Of a DNA stretch of 64,000 nt, positions 8,235 to 17,007 are shown in pieces (position 1 is the stretch's first letter; every line of letters starts with the position of its first letter). The position numbers and the translations under genes are program-made. The stretch spans positions 124,001 to 188,000 of the forward strand of contig NZ_JAIHON010000011.1 in assembly GCF_021173675.1 (NCBI RefSeq), given 5' to 3'. The notes beneath the pieces were generated by a model, which was not told where the DNA came from, ran no database searches, and was given only the letters and a program-made list of their open reading frames with translations. Source of the DNA: Streptomyces lincolnensis. Its GTDB lineage: Bacteria; Actinomycetota; Actinomycetes; Streptomycetales; Streptomycetaceae.

Positions 8235-9035
8235 TCAGTCGCAGCGGGCCGTCATGCCGCCGTCCACGACGAGTTCGGTTCCGGTGACGAAGCGCGCTTC
8301 CGGCGAGGCGAGAAAGAGCACGGCGTGGGCGGTGTCGCGGCCGTCGCCCATGAAGCCGAGCGGGATGCGGGCCTGGCGTCGGGCGAGGAGGGTGTCGACG
8401 TCGCCACCGGAGCGCTGTCCGGCCAGCCGCGCCTCGACCATCGGCGTGTGCAGCTGTCCTGGGACGACGGTGTTGACGCGGATGCCGTCGGGAGCGTGCT
8501 GCACGGCGACCACGCGGGACAGTTGGATGACGCCGGCCTTCGCGGCGGCGTACGCAACCTGGGCGGAGCCGGTCCACCTCAGGCCGGAGGTGGAGGCTAT
8601 GTTCACGATGGCGCCGCCACCCTGCTGCCGCATGACCGGGATGACGTGCTTGCAGCCCAGGTAGACGCTGGCGAGGTTGGTGTCGAGCTGCTGCCGCCAG
8701 GTCTGTTCGTCGAGTTCGACGGGGCCGCCGTGGCGTGAGCCGCCGACGTTGTTGACGAGGATGTCGACCCGGCCGAAGGCGGCGAGGGCGGCTTCGACCA
8801 TGCCGGCCACCGCGTCGGAGTCGGTGACGTCGCAGACGTGCGTCACCGCCGTGCCGCCCTCCTCCTCGATCAGCTTCGAGGTCGGTTCCAGCGGTCCGGT
8901 GTCCCGGTCCACTAGCAGAACCCTGGCGCCCTCCCGGGCGAGAAGGACCGCTGTCGCGCGGCCGTTGCCCCAGCCGGGCCCGACGCTGCCCGCGCCGGTG
9001 ACGATCGCGGTCTTGCCCACCAGCCGTCCGGTCAT
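8235..9035 (-). CDS. SDR-family NAD(P)-dependent oxidoreductase
   Basis: A 266-residue classical short-chain dehydrogenase. The nucleotide loop is TGAGSVGPGWGNG (residues about 14-25), with a small insertion relative to the usual TGxxxGxG. NNVGG follows near residue 95, and the catalytic set includes Y162 and K166 in AYAAAK with a Ser near 150. The C-terminus VVDGGMTARCD is standard. It lies 27 bp before the LigI-like gene and 13 bp after the CMD gene, so it is operonic. It presumably oxidises or reduces a hydroxyl/keto group of the pathway substrate. Cofactor preference and substrate are not evident. Confidence 0.88.
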   Translation of the reverse strand: MTGRLVGKTAIVTGAGSVGPGWGNGRATAVLLAREGARVLLVDRDTGPLEPTSKLIEEEGGTAVTHVCDVTDSDAVAGMVEAALAAFGRVDILVNNVGGSRHGGPVELDEQTWRQQLDTNLASVYLGCKHVIPVMRQQGGGAIVNIASTSGLRWTGSAQVAYAAAKAGVIQLSRVVAVQHAPDGIRVNTVVPGQLHTPMVEARLAGQRSGGDVDTLLARRQARIPLGFMGDGRDTAHAVLFLASPEARFVTGTELVVDGGMTARCD

Positions 9036-9048
9036 GCCTCTGATCCGT

Positions 9049-9621
9049 TCATGCCACTGCTCCGTGCTCGTTGGACGCGCCGAGGGCCGTGCCCGTCGCG
9101 GGTCGGCCGATGTGCAGCGCGACCAGGAAGCGGGAGACCAGGTTGTAGGTGCCGATCAGGGCGGTGAGTTCGACGATCCGCCGGTCGTCGAAGTGCGCAC
9201 GCAGGCCGTCGAAGACCGTGTCCGGTACGTCGACGGAGCGGGTCATGGCGTCGGTGTAGGCGAGGGCGCCGCGTTGGGCCGGGGTGAGCAGCGGGGCCGC
9301 GTCCTCAGCGGCCCCGCGCAGCGCGTCGGTCTGCCGCCGGCTCAACCCGGCGCGGAGCGCCACAGGCTGGTGCGCGTCCCACTCGTAGGCCGCCCCGTTG
9401 AGGGCGGCGATGCGCAGGATGGCGAGTTCGCGGATGTCGGCGTCCAGGAGGGTCTGGGTGCGGATCGCGCCGAGCAGGGTGTTCCAGCCGTCGGCGACGG
9501 GCGGGCTGTGCAGCAGCATCTCGTCCAGCGGGGTGAGGTTCCCGCCCCGCCGTTCACGGATCCGCTCGGCGACCTCGCGGTCGTCATCGCCGTCGCGGCT
9601 CCGAGGGTCGAGTCGTGTCAT
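9049..9621 (-). CDS. Carboxymuconolactone decarboxylase (CMD) family protein
   Basis: A 190-residue all-alpha protein with the CMD signature REAL-type core: RELAILRIAALNGAAYEWDAHQ, followed by an ALxYTDAMTRSVDV helix and ALIGTYNLVSRFLVALHI. The ExxCxxC motif of AhpD peroxidases is absent (AYEWDAHQ instead), so it should not be a thiol peroxidase. It is more likely a decarboxylase/isomerase or binding protein. It overlaps the upstream hydrolase stop by ATGA. Pairing of CMD-like proteins with alpha/beta hydrolases and LigI-like lactonases is common in aromatic-acid catabolism, which supports the same theme here. Confidence 0.85.
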   Translation of the reverse strand: MTRLDPRSRDGDDDREVAERIRERRGGNLTPLDEMLLHSPPVADGWNTLLGAIRTQTLLDADIRELAILRIAALNGAAYEWDAHQPVALRAGLSRRQTDALRGAAEDAAPLLTPAQRGALAYTDAMTRSVDVPDTVFDGLRAHFDDRRIVELTALIGTYNLVSRFLVALHIGRPATGTALGASNEHGAVA

Positions 9622-10439
9622 GCCTTCGGTCCTCCTTCCTCGGTTTGGTTCTCGACCGCGCGGGCGAACGCGGCGACGGCCTCGCTCAGAGCGGCGGGCC
9701 GTTCGGGGGCGAGGGCGTGTCCGGCGCCACGGACGACGCGGACGGTGACCCGCTCGCCGAGCATCGGCCGGAACACGCCCGGGACGACGACCGCGTCGTG
9801 CTCCGCCTGCAGGTCTAGCAGCGGGACCGTGCCGCCGCCGCTGAAGTAGTCGTCCACGGGCGTCGTGTCGCGCGCGTGTCCCTGCGCGTGGTGCGTCTCG
9901 GGGTACCAGCCGGTCAGCCAGGGCCTCGGGTCGTTTCCGGGTGCGAAGAACGCCTGCTCCAGGTAGCGCAGTCGCCGCCCCTCGGGCAGCGAGAGGTCAC
10001 CGGCCCCGTCGATCGCCTCGCGCATCCTGCGGTAGGGCTTCTCCGACGAGCCCGGTGGGAGCTTTCCGGCCGAAGCGGCGGCCATGACGAGGCCGCTGAC
10101 CAGGTCGGGGCGGTCTGCCGCCAGTGTGCGGGCGGGCTGACTGCCCCAGGCGTGGCCGACGATCACCGCGGGTCCGGTCCGTTCCTCGTCGAGGACGGCC
10201 GCGACGTCGGCGGCGAAGTCGTGCAGGTCCAGGCCCTTCATCGGTCCTCTGCTGCGACCGATGCCGCGCGGCTGGGGGCGCAGGACACGGAAGCCCGCGG
10301 CGGCCAGCAGGGCCGCTACCTCGTCGTAGTCCCGCGCGCCCCTGCCGAGGGAGGGGAGGATGACGACGGTCGGCCCCTCACCCTGGCTGAGGGTCTCGAT
10401 CTGTACGTCTCCTTCGGTGACGACCTTCCGCTGCACCAT
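9618..10439 (-). CDS. Alpha/beta-hydrolase-fold protein lacking the nucleophile Ser
   Basis: This 273-residue protein shows the usual opening (TVVILPSLGRGARDYDEVA), an oxyanion-region stretch, PRGIGRSRGP and a C-terminal GAGHALAPERP with the catalytic-type His. At the nucleophile elbow the sequence is G95-H-A97-W-G99, so the expected Ser/Asp/Cys is Ala. It may be a non-hydrolytic member of the fold (cofactor-free lyase or oxygenase-like) or a binding protein. GHAxG variants occur among bacterial relatives, which argues against a random loss. ATG at 10439 follows a GGGGGAG box. It is coupled to the CMD gene and lies 30 bp after the CoA synthetase gene. Confidence 0.85.
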   Translation of the reverse strand: MVQRKVVTEGDVQIETLSQGEGPTVVILPSLGRGARDYDEVAALLAAAGFRVLRPQPRGIGRSRGPMKGLDLHDFAADVAAVLDEERTGPAVIVGHAWGSQPARTLAADRPDLVSGLVMAAASAGKLPPGSSEKPYRRMREAIDGAGDLSLPEGRRLRYLEQAFFAPGNDPRPWLTGWYPETHHAQGHARDTTPVDDYFSGGGTVPLLDLQAEHDAVVVPGVFRPMLGERVTVRVVRGAGHALAPERPAALSEAVAAFARAVENQTEEGGPKA

Positions 10440-10469
10440 GCTGTGCTCCCCCGCTTCCTTCCCCCCTCC

Positions 10470-12614
10470 TCAGAGCTGGACCGGCGCCCGGCGGACGAGT
10501 GCGTCGAGCGCGGTCACGCCCTTGCCTGCGAGGCCGACCGAGACCGGGTTGACCTCCGCCTCCAGGACGCCGGGATGGTCGACGGCCAGCTGGGAGATGC
10601 CGACGACGGTGTCGGCGAGGGCATCGATGTCGCCTGCCGGGGCACCCCGGTGGCCGCTGAGCGGGGCGAGCCCCTTGACCTCGCGGATCATCTCCAGGGC
10701 GGTCTCACGGGTGACGGGTGCGAGGCGGACGGCGGAGTCGGCGAAGAGCTCGGCGAGCACGCCGCCGGTGGAGAGCACGACGACGGGGCCGACATCCTGG
10801 CTGACCCGGTAGCCGACGAGCGCTTCGGCGACCCCGGAGCCGACCATCTGCTGCACGAGGACCCGGTCGATGACGATGTCCGGGTCGTAGGCGGCCACGG
10901 CTACGGCGACGGCACGGGCGGCGTCCCGGATTCCGTCCGCGTCGTGGACGTTCAGGATGACTCCGCCGGCGTCGCTCTTGTGCGGGAGCTTCCCGGAGAG
11001 GGCCTTCACCACGACGGGGTAGTCGAAGGGCAGGTCGAGCGGGCCGCAGGAGTCCAGCAGGGTGTCAAGGGCCAGGCCGACGGCGGGCGCCGGCGTGACG
11101 CCCTGCCCGCGGAGCAGTTCCGTGGAGGCGAGTTCGTCCATGACGCTCGCCTCGCCCGAGGCGTTGACGGCGGGGTGTGCCCGGCCGCCGATGGTGGCGG
11201 GCTGCCGGGCGAAGGCCGCGGCGACGACGTCGGCGCAGGATTCCGGGGTGCGGAAGGCGGGGACGCCCGCGGCGTGCAGCAGTTCGGCGGCCTGGGCGGC
11301 CTCCGGGAGCGCGAACGCTGCCACGGGAACCTGGTGGCCGCCGCGTTCCGCGATGGCGTGGACGGCGAGTTCGGGGTTGAGGCGGGCGGAGGAGCCGATG
11401 ACGAAGACGATCAGGTCGAACTCGCCGCTGTCCTGCATCAGGCGCAGCGCCCTGGTGACGCTGTCGTGGCGGGCTCCCTCCAGGCCGATGTCGGCGATCA
11501 GGCTGTGCGGTATCGGAACGCCGGCCGCCGCCATGGCATCACGCAGCCGCTCGCTGGGTGCGGTGACGGGGAGGCCGCGCAGGGCGAGCTGGTCGACGAC
11601 GATCGCGCCGCCACCTCCGGTGGTGGTGATCACGCCGACGCGCGCTTGGCGGCGGCCGGCGAAGGCGGGGAGACGGCGCAACAGTGCGGGGGCTTCGAGG
11701 AGCGACTCGAAGTGCGCGACACGGCTGAAGCCACACGCGGTGAAGAACGCCTCGGACTCGCTGTCCTCGCCGGCGAGCGCGCCGGTGTGCGAGACGGTCA
11801 GCGCGGCGGCCTCCTGCGAGCGTCCGAGTTTGTAGACGGCGACAGGCTTGCCCGCGCGGTCGGCGGCGGCCGCGAAGTCGGCGAGGTCGTCCGCGTGCCG
11901 CAGCGATTCGAGGAAGAGGGCGTACGAGGTGACGCCCGGGTCGTCGAGGACGGCCCGGCAGATGGCGCCCAGGGAGAGATCGGCCTCACCGCCGGTGGAG
12001 ACGAGTCCGGCGAAGCCGATGCCGCGCCCGCGGGCCCGGCTGACCAGGGAGCCGATGACACTGCCCGACTGGGAGGCGACGAAGACGCCGCCTCGCGGGA
12101 TGTCGGGCTCGCCGAAGGCGGCGTTACCGGTGAGCATCACTCCCGCACGGGGGTTGACGACGCCGAGGCTGCTCGGCCCGACAAGCCGCACCTGCCCTTC
12201 GGCGGCCGCCGCCCGCAGCCTGTCCTCGCGCTCGCGCCCGGCCTCACCGTCCTCGCCGAACCCGGCCGAGAGGATGGTGGCCACGCGGACGCCGGTCCGG
12301 GCGCACTCCTGTACGGCCTCGATGGCCGCTTCCGCGCCGGTCATGATGTAGACGTGCTCGGGCGCCTCGGGCAGTGCCGTCAGGCTCGGCCATGCCTTCT
12401 CCCCCTGGACGGTCTCCCGGCGCGGGTTGACGAAGTACGTGCGGCCCCCGTAGCCGGCCTGGGCCAGGAAGCGCTGCGGACGCCCCGTGGTCTTGGCCGG
12501 GTTGTCCGACGCCCCGACCACGGCGACGCTGCGCGGGTTCAGCAGGGCCTGGCTCAGTGCGTCCGCAGACGACGTGTCCGGTGCGGTCGCGCGCCTCATC
12601 GCCGCGTTGTCCAT
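10470..12614 (-). CDS. ADP-forming acyl-CoA synthetase (acetate-CoA ligase family)
   Basis: The 714-residue protein joins a CoA-binding/ligase alpha part to an ATP-grasp beta part. It begins with a CoA_binding Rossmann region (SVAVVGASDNPAKTTGR), then a succinyl-CoA-ligase-like part with the phospho-His in VSHTGALAGED (about H276). The ATP-grasp domain lies after residue 500 (DYPVVVKALSGKLPHKSDAGG, VLVQQMVG). It couples ATP to ADP hydrolysis to form an acyl-CoA and is the likely activation step of this catabolic island. ATG at 12614 is preferred over TTG at 12623 because GAGGAG is 9 bases upstream of the ATG and would abut the TTG. It is divergent from tesB across the shared 27-bp element. 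Confidence 0.88.
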   Translation of the reverse strand: MDNAAMRRATAPDTSSADALSQALLNPRSVAVVGASDNPAKTTGRPQRFLAQAGYGGRTYFVNPRRETVQGEKAWPSLTALPEAPEHVYIMTGAEAAIEAVQECARTGVRVATILSAGFGEDGEAGREREDRLRAAAAEGQVRLVGPSSLGVVNPRAGVMLTGNAAFGEPDIPRGGVFVASQSGSVIGSLVSRARGRGIGFAGLVSTGGEADLSLGAICRAVLDDPGVTSYALFLESLRHADDLADFAAAADRAGKPVAVYKLGRSQEAAALTVSHTGALAGEDSESEAFFTACGFSRVAHFESLLEAPALLRRLPAFAGRRQARVGVITTTGGGGAIVVDQLALRGLPVTAPSERLRDAMAAAGVPIPHSLIADIGLEGARHDSVTRALRLMQDSGEFDLIVFVIGSSARLNPELAVHAIAERGGHQVPVAAFALPEAAQAAELLHAAGVPAFRTPESCADVVAAAFARQPATIGGRAHPAVNASGEASVMDELASTELLRGQGVTPAPAVGLALDTLLDSCGPLDLPFDYPVVVKALSGKLPHKSDAGGVILNVHDADGIRDAARAVAVAVAAYDPDIVIDRVLVQQMVGSGVAEALVGYRVSQDVGPVVVLSTGGVLAELFADSAVRLAPVTRETALEMIREVKGLAPLSGHRGAPAGDIDALADTVVGISQLAVDHPGVLEAEVNPVSVGLAGKGVTALDALVRRAPVQL

Positions 12615-12667
12615 GCCGGTCAACTCCTCATTTCCGCTCGGCCAGTCCGGATCGGATGATCCGGATA

Positions 12668-12694
12668 ATTACATAGTCTATAGAGTGTTGTCTA
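12668..12694. promoter_or_regulatory. Candidate GntR operator, copy 1
   Basis: The element reads ATTACATAGTCTATAGAGTG then TTGTCTA. It contains the near-palindrome AGTCTA|TAGAGT (12675-12686, one mismatch) and two GTCTA half-sites 14 bp apart. An almost identical 27-bp element occurs at 22602-22628, with one base different. Both copies sit between divergent genes of the same island, here between the acyl-CoA synthetase and thioesterase genes. It is strongly AT-rich against its surroundings. It most likely combines core promoter and operator for the GntR protein encoded at 22802. Confidence 0.7.
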
Positions 12695-12731
12695 TCAGGC
12701 ACTGCTCGATACGCCGGAAGGAGCCCACACG

Positions 12732-13649
12732 ATGGAGCCGACACAAGGGGACGAGTCCTCCACCGGGACGACCGTCAACGACGAAGCACTCGTCGACCGC
12801 CTACGGCTTGAGGCCACCGGCCAGGACACGTACACCGGATTCCCGGCGCGCGGCTTCGACCAGCGCGTCTTCGGCGGTCACCTCCTGGCGCAGACCCTGC
12901 TGGCCGCGGCCCACACCGTCGACGCCTGCCGCGTCGCCAACTCGCTGCACGCCTTCTTCCTGCGGCCCGGTACGCCGCACGCCCCGATCCGGTACTCCGT
13001 CTCCCCGCTGCGCGACGGCCGCTCCCTCTCGCTGCGCTCGATCACGGCGGAACAGGACGGACGCACTCTGCTCCGCGCGCACGTGTCCTTCTCCGTCACC
13101 CGCGAGGACGAGGACAGCCTCCACGCGCCCCCCATGCCGTGCGTTCCCGTGCCTTCGTCCCTCACCCCGCTCCACGCACGCACCGCCGCGAACGGACATC
13201 TCCCCGACGGCTTCAACTGGCGCACCCGCAAGGACTGGTGGACGTCCTCACGCCCGCTGGACGTGCGGTACATCGACGGGACGCACCTGGAGGACCCCGC
13301 GCTGCGCTGCTTCTGGTTCCGTACCGCGCCCACGCCCCGGGGCGACCGGAACACGCAGCGGGCGATCCTCTCGTTCGCCTCGGACCGATCGTTGCTCCCG
13401 GTCATCCACCACACCCGCGGCGAACTGACCGGGCACGGCCACCGCACGGTGGCGAGTGTGGACCACACCATGTGGTTCCACAGCGACGTGAACGCCGGCG
13501 ACTGGCTGCTGTACGTACAGGACAGTCCGTACAGCACCGCCGGGACGGGACTGGCGCGCGGGCTGATCTACCGGGCCGACGGCGTGCCGGCCGCGACCGT
13601 GGTCCAGCAAGGGATAGTCCCGGGCAGCCGGTCACGGGCGCAGGCGTAG
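12732..13649 (+). CDS. tesB: Acyl-CoA thioesterase II (TesB family)
   Basis: A 305-residue double-hotdog thioesterase. The N-terminal hotdog has YTGFPARGFDQRVFGGHLLAQTL and HAFFLRPGTPHAPIRYSV. The second hotdog has HTMWFHSDVNAGDWLLYVQDSPYSTAGTGLARG, followed by VVQQGIV. This matches TesB enzymes that hydrolyse a range of acyl-CoAs. ATG at 12732 follows a GGAAGGAG box. It is transcribed away from the CoA synthetase gene from the shared operator region and lies convergent with the FadB-like gene. In the island it would release CoA from a product or dead-end thioester. Confidence 0.9.
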   Translation: MEPTQGDESSTGTTVNDEALVDRLRLEATGQDTYTGFPARGFDQRVFGGHLLAQTLLAAAHTVDACRVANSLHAFFLRPGTPHAPIRYSVSPLRDGRSLSLRSITAEQDGRTLLRAHVSFSVTREDEDSLHAPPMPCVPVPSSLTPLHARTAANGHLPDGFNWRTRKDWWTSSRPLDVRYIDGTHLEDPALRCFWFRTAPTPRGDRNTQRAILSFASDRSLLPVIHHTRGELTGHGHRTVASVDHTMWFHSDVNAGDWLLYVQDSPYSTAGTGLARGLIYRADGVPAATVVQQGIVPGSRSRAQA

Positions 13650-13671
13650 CGACGGCAGTGTGCCGACGGAC

Positions 13672-13693
13672 CGGACGGCTCCGGGCCCGTCCG
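13672..13693. terminator. Candidate bidirectional terminator hairpin
   Basis: Perfect 7-base arms CGGACGG and CCGTCCG with an 8-base loop lie between the convergent tesB and FadB-like genes. There is no T-run, as is common in Streptomyces, so termination strength is uncertain. Confidence 0.45.
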
Positions 13694-13708
13694 CCCCCTT
13701 TCGCCACC

Positions 13709-15763
13709 TCACCCCTCGGTGAGCAGAGCCAGCCGCCCCTGTCTGAAGCCCCATCCGGTCGCCTCACCCAAGCGTCTCTGCTCGGCTTCGAGTACGGACG
13801 GATCCTGGCCCCGCGCCCAGAAGGTGACCCCGCCGACGTGCTCGGGAAAGCCGTACGCCAGGGTCAGCATCAGGTCGATGTCGCCGGCCCGGTCGGCGAT
13901 TTCCTCGTCGAGCAGGAGGGCGGCCTCGTTCGCCATCGCCATCAGTGCCCGGCGCACGATCTCGTCCGCCGTGAAGGCCCGTGGCGCGATCCCCTTGCGC
14001 TGCCGGGACTCCTCGATCAGCCGGGCCACCCGGCTGTCGGGCACCGGTGTGCGTGACCCGGGCTCGTAGTGGTACCAGCCGTCGCCGGTCTTCTGGCCCA
14101 GGCGGCCGCGTTCGCACAGCTGGTCCGCGACATCGGGGTAGCGCTCGCGCGGGTCCCTGTCGGGCGCGCGGCGCTGCCGCATCCGCCAGGCGATGTCCAG
14201 GCCCGACATGTCGGCGACGGCGAACGGTCCCATGGCGAAACCGAATTCCTCCAGAGCGGAATCGATCCCCTCGGGAGTGGCGCCCTCTTCGACCATCAGC
14301 TCGCACTGCCTGCGGTAGGCGTTGTAGATCCGGTTACCGATGAACCCGTCGCACACGCCGGCGACGAGAGGGAGCTTCCGCATCGCGTGGGCGGCCGTGA
14401 ACGCCACGTCCATCGCCGCGTCCGACGTGCGTGCGCCGCGCACGAGCTCCAGGACCGCCGCCCGGTGCGCGGGGTTGAAGAAGTGCATGCCGACGAGGCG
14501 GGAGGGGGTGTCCAGTGACGCCGCCAGCTCGTCGACATCTAGGTAGGAGGTGTTCGTGGCCAGGGTGGTGCCCTGCTGTGTGACGCTCTCCAGTTCCCTG
14601 AGCACCCGCACCTTGACCGCGGTGTCCTCGGTGACCGCCTCGATGGCGAGGTCGACGTCCTTGAGATCGAACAGGTCCGTCCCCGCCGACAGCAACTCAA
14701 GGCGCCTGCCCGCCTCTTCTGCCTCCAGACGTCCGGCGGAGACCATGCGCAGGTACGTGCCGCCCAGGGACTCGACGGCGCGGCGCGCGGCCACGGGGTC
14801 CTGGTCCACGACGGTGACCTGCATCCCGGCCTCCGCGCATGCGCGTGCGATACCGGCCCCCATGGTTCCGGCACCGACCACACCGACGTGGGTGAGTTCG
14901 CATTCCGTCTCGGCCCGGTTAGCCTTGCGCACCGCGGTTCTGGCGAAGAAGAGGTGCCGCAGCGCCGCCGCCTCGCGCCCGGTGCGCAGCCGGTTGAACT
15001 CGGCCCTCTCGTACGCGAGGGCGCGGGCCGACGGCACGGCCGTCCCGGTGAGCACCGCAGCCACGGCCGCGACGACAGCGGGGCGTGCGCGCCCCGCGGC
15101 GATGGCCCGGCGCGCGCTCTCCTCCAGCGCGCCCGGCTCGTCCGTGCGCACCGGAAGGTCCCGCAGCACCCGTTTGCCCTCCAGGGCGCGGGCGAAGCGG
15201 ACCGCCTCCGTACGCAGCGAGGCGATCACCACCTCGTCGACGAGACCCTCGTCCCGAGCCCGCTCCACCGGAAGGCGCTCACCGGAGGTGGCCAGTTCGA
15301 GAGCACGAGAGGGCGCAACCAGGCGCAGGGAGCGCTGGGTTCCGCCCGCACCGGGGATCATCCCGAGCGTCACCTCGGGGAACCCTACGACTCCTCCGGC
15401 CTGCGCGATCCGGCCGTCGCAGCCCAACGCGAGTTCGAACCCGCCGCCCAGGGTCGCACCGGCGAGCGCGGCGACGACCGGCTTGGGGCACCGTTCGATC
15501 GCCGCGACGACCTCGGGCAACTGTGGTTCGGGCAGGGTGTCGACCGCGAACTCGCGCAGGTCCGAGCCCGAGACGAAATACCGGCCCGCGCCGATGAGTA
15601 CGACGGCCGTCGCGCGCTCGTCACAGGCCGCCGCCGAGACCCCGGCGAGCAGTCCGGCCCGTACGGCGGCAGTGCTCGCGTTGACCGGCGGGTGGTCGAT
15701 GACCAGGAGGGCGACGTCCTGCTCGACGGTGTAGGTGACGGGCCCCCACTGCTGTTCTGTCAT
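13709..15763 (-). CDS. Bifunctional enoyl-CoA hydratase / 3-hydroxyacyl-CoA dehydrogenase (FadB/FadJ-like)
   Basis: The 684-residue protein has an N-terminal crotonase domain (1-190), with the two hydratase acids at E110 (GGGFELALGCD) and E130 (GFPEVTLGMIPGAGG). A 3-hydroxyacyl-CoA dehydrogenase follows (about 290-680), with NAD loop VGVVGAGTMGAGIA and catalytic His in GMHFFNPAH. It carries out hydration and oxidation in a beta-oxidation-type route. ATG at 15763 is chosen because GGGAGGGG precedes it; an ATG at 15781 overlaps the upstream stop but would place that RBS inside the gene. It lies downstream of and with the acyl-CoA dehydrogenase. No thiolase is present in the island. Confidence 0.88.
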   Translation of the reverse strand: MTEQQWGPVTYTVEQDVALLVIDHPPVNASTAAVRAGLLAGVSAAACDERATAVVLIGAGRYFVSGSDLREFAVDTLPEPQLPEVVAAIERCPKPVVAALAGATLGGGFELALGCDGRIAQAGGVVGFPEVTLGMIPGAGGTQRSLRLVAPSRALELATSGERLPVERARDEGLVDEVVIASLRTEAVRFARALEGKRVLRDLPVRTDEPGALEESARRAIAAGRARPAVVAAVAAVLTGTAVPSARALAYERAEFNRLRTGREAAALRHLFFARTAVRKANRAETECELTHVGVVGAGTMGAGIARACAEAGMQVTVVDQDPVAARRAVESLGGTYLRMVSAGRLEAEEAGRRLELLSAGTDLFDLKDVDLAIEAVTEDTAVKVRVLRELESVTQQGTTLATNTSYLDVDELAASLDTPSRLVGMHFFNPAHRAAVLELVRGARTSDAAMDVAFTAAHAMRKLPLVAGVCDGFIGNRIYNAYRRQCELMVEEGATPEGIDSALEEFGFAMGPFAVADMSGLDIAWRMRQRRAPDRDPRERYPDVADQLCERGRLGQKTGDGWYHYEPGSRTPVPDSRVARLIEESRQRKGIAPRAFTADEIVRRALMAMANEAALLLDEEIADRAGDIDLMLTLAYGFPEHVGGVTFWARGQDPSVLEAEQRRLGEATGWGFRQGRLALLTEG

Positions 15764-15777
15764 GATGTGCCCCTCCC

Positions 15778-16920
15778 TCATGCGGCGCGCTGGCTGAAGC
15801 GGCGGCCGAAGATCTCCTCGGCGATGCGGTTCTTCAGCATCTCCGTCGAACCGCCGGCGATCATCCAGCCACGGGTGCGGCGCATGCAGTACTCGACGAG
15901 TGTCTCGGTGCTGTAGCCGAGCGCGCCCATGGCCTGCATGGCCTCGTTCGCGGCCCGGAAGCCGGCGTCGTTCGCGGCGTACTTGGCGACGGAGGTCTCG
16001 TAGGCGGACGGCAGCCCGGCGGCGGCGTTGCGCACGGCACGCTCAAGGAGAGCATCCGCGGCGTCCAGGGCCACCGCCACCTCGGCGAACTTCCACTGCA
16101 GTCCCTGGAATTCGCTGAGCGTACGGCCGAACTGGGTGCGTGTGTCGAGGTGTTCCCTGGCTGTGTTGAAGGCGAGGCGGCCCAGGGCGAGGGCGCGGGA
16201 GGCGTTGCCGATGCGCTCGACGTTGAAGCCGCTCATCTGCTTCTTGAAGCCGCCGGGGCCGAGCAGGATGTTCTCCTTGGGTACCCGGCAGTCCTCGAAG
16301 TACAGCTGCGCCCAGGTCTCGCCGCTCATGTACGTCGAAGGTGTGCCGAGGGTGAAGCCGGGGGTGTCGCGCTCGACGAGGACGGAGCCGATGTTGCGGG
16401 TGCCGGGGCCGAAGCGGACGTAGACGAGGAAGAGCGTGGCGTCGACGCTGTGGGTGCCCCAGATCTTGGTGCCGTTCAGGACGACGTCGTCCCCGTCCTC
16501 GGTGGCCGTGGTCCTCAGCTCGGTGGCGGCCGAGCCCGCTTCGGGCTCGCTCATGGCGAGGGAGAGCAGGGTCCGGCCGGCGAGGAGGTCAGGGAGGTAC
16601 TTCTTCTTCTGCGGGTCGGTGCCGAATTCGGCGAAGGTGCGGATGGCGCCGAAGTTGCCGGCCTGGAGGACGTCCGCGCTCTTCGGGCAGTGCTGGGCGA
16701 TCTCCTGGATGACGGCCACGGCGTCGCCGAGCGCGGCGCCCTGGCCGCCGTCCTCGGCGGAGATCGTCAGGCCCAGCAGGCCCCGGTCGGCGAGGAGGCG
16801 GGCGATGTCCCAGGGGTACTTCGGGTCGTGGGCCCGGGCCAGTGCGCCCTCGGCGAGGTGGCGGGAGGCGAAGGAGCGGACCGAGGCGATGAGGTCCTGG
16901 CGTTCGGTGGTGTCGGGCAT
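15778..16920 (-). CDS. Acyl-CoA dehydrogenase
   Basis: This 380-residue flavoenzyme has the fold landmarks SLAMSEPEAGSAATELRTTA (FAD-contact region), GFNVERIGNASRALALG and TRTQFGRTLSEFQGLQWKFAE. Near the C-terminus it has IAGGSTEMLKNRIAEEIFG, with Gly where short-chain enzymes have the catalytic Glu of YEG. The base may come from elsewhere, as in other family branches, or the substrate may be unusual. ATG at 16920 is preferred over the longer frame to 17007 because family homology begins about here and AGAGGAC lies upstream. It should introduce the 2,3-double bond for the hydratase encoded just downstream. Confidence 0.88.
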   Translation of the reverse strand: MPDTTERQDLIASVRSFASRHLAEGALARAHDPKYPWDIARLLADRGLLGLTISAEDGGQGAALGDAVAVIQEIAQHCPKSADVLQAGNFGAIRTFAEFGTDPQKKKYLPDLLAGRTLLSLAMSEPEAGSAATELRTTATEDGDDVVLNGTKIWGTHSVDATLFLVYVRFGPGTRNIGSVLVERDTPGFTLGTPSTYMSGETWAQLYFEDCRVPKENILLGPGGFKKQMSGFNVERIGNASRALALGRLAFNTAREHLDTRTQFGRTLSEFQGLQWKFAEVAVALDAADALLERAVRNAAAGLPSAYETSVAKYAANDAGFRAANEAMQAMGALGYSTETLVEYCMRRTRGWMIAGGSTEMLKNRIAEEIFGRRFSQRAA

Positions 16921-17007
16921 GGGGATGCTGTCCTCTTGGTTCGGCTGGGTGAGGTGCCTGGAGGGTGGGGTGCGTCGGCTGGAGTCGTGCAGGAGTGGCC
17001 CGGCCAC

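Noticed and set aside
9876..12659. 927-residue open frame on the plus strand
   Set aside because: Antisense shadow of the acyl-CoA synthetase and hydrolase genes; no domains and no RBS.
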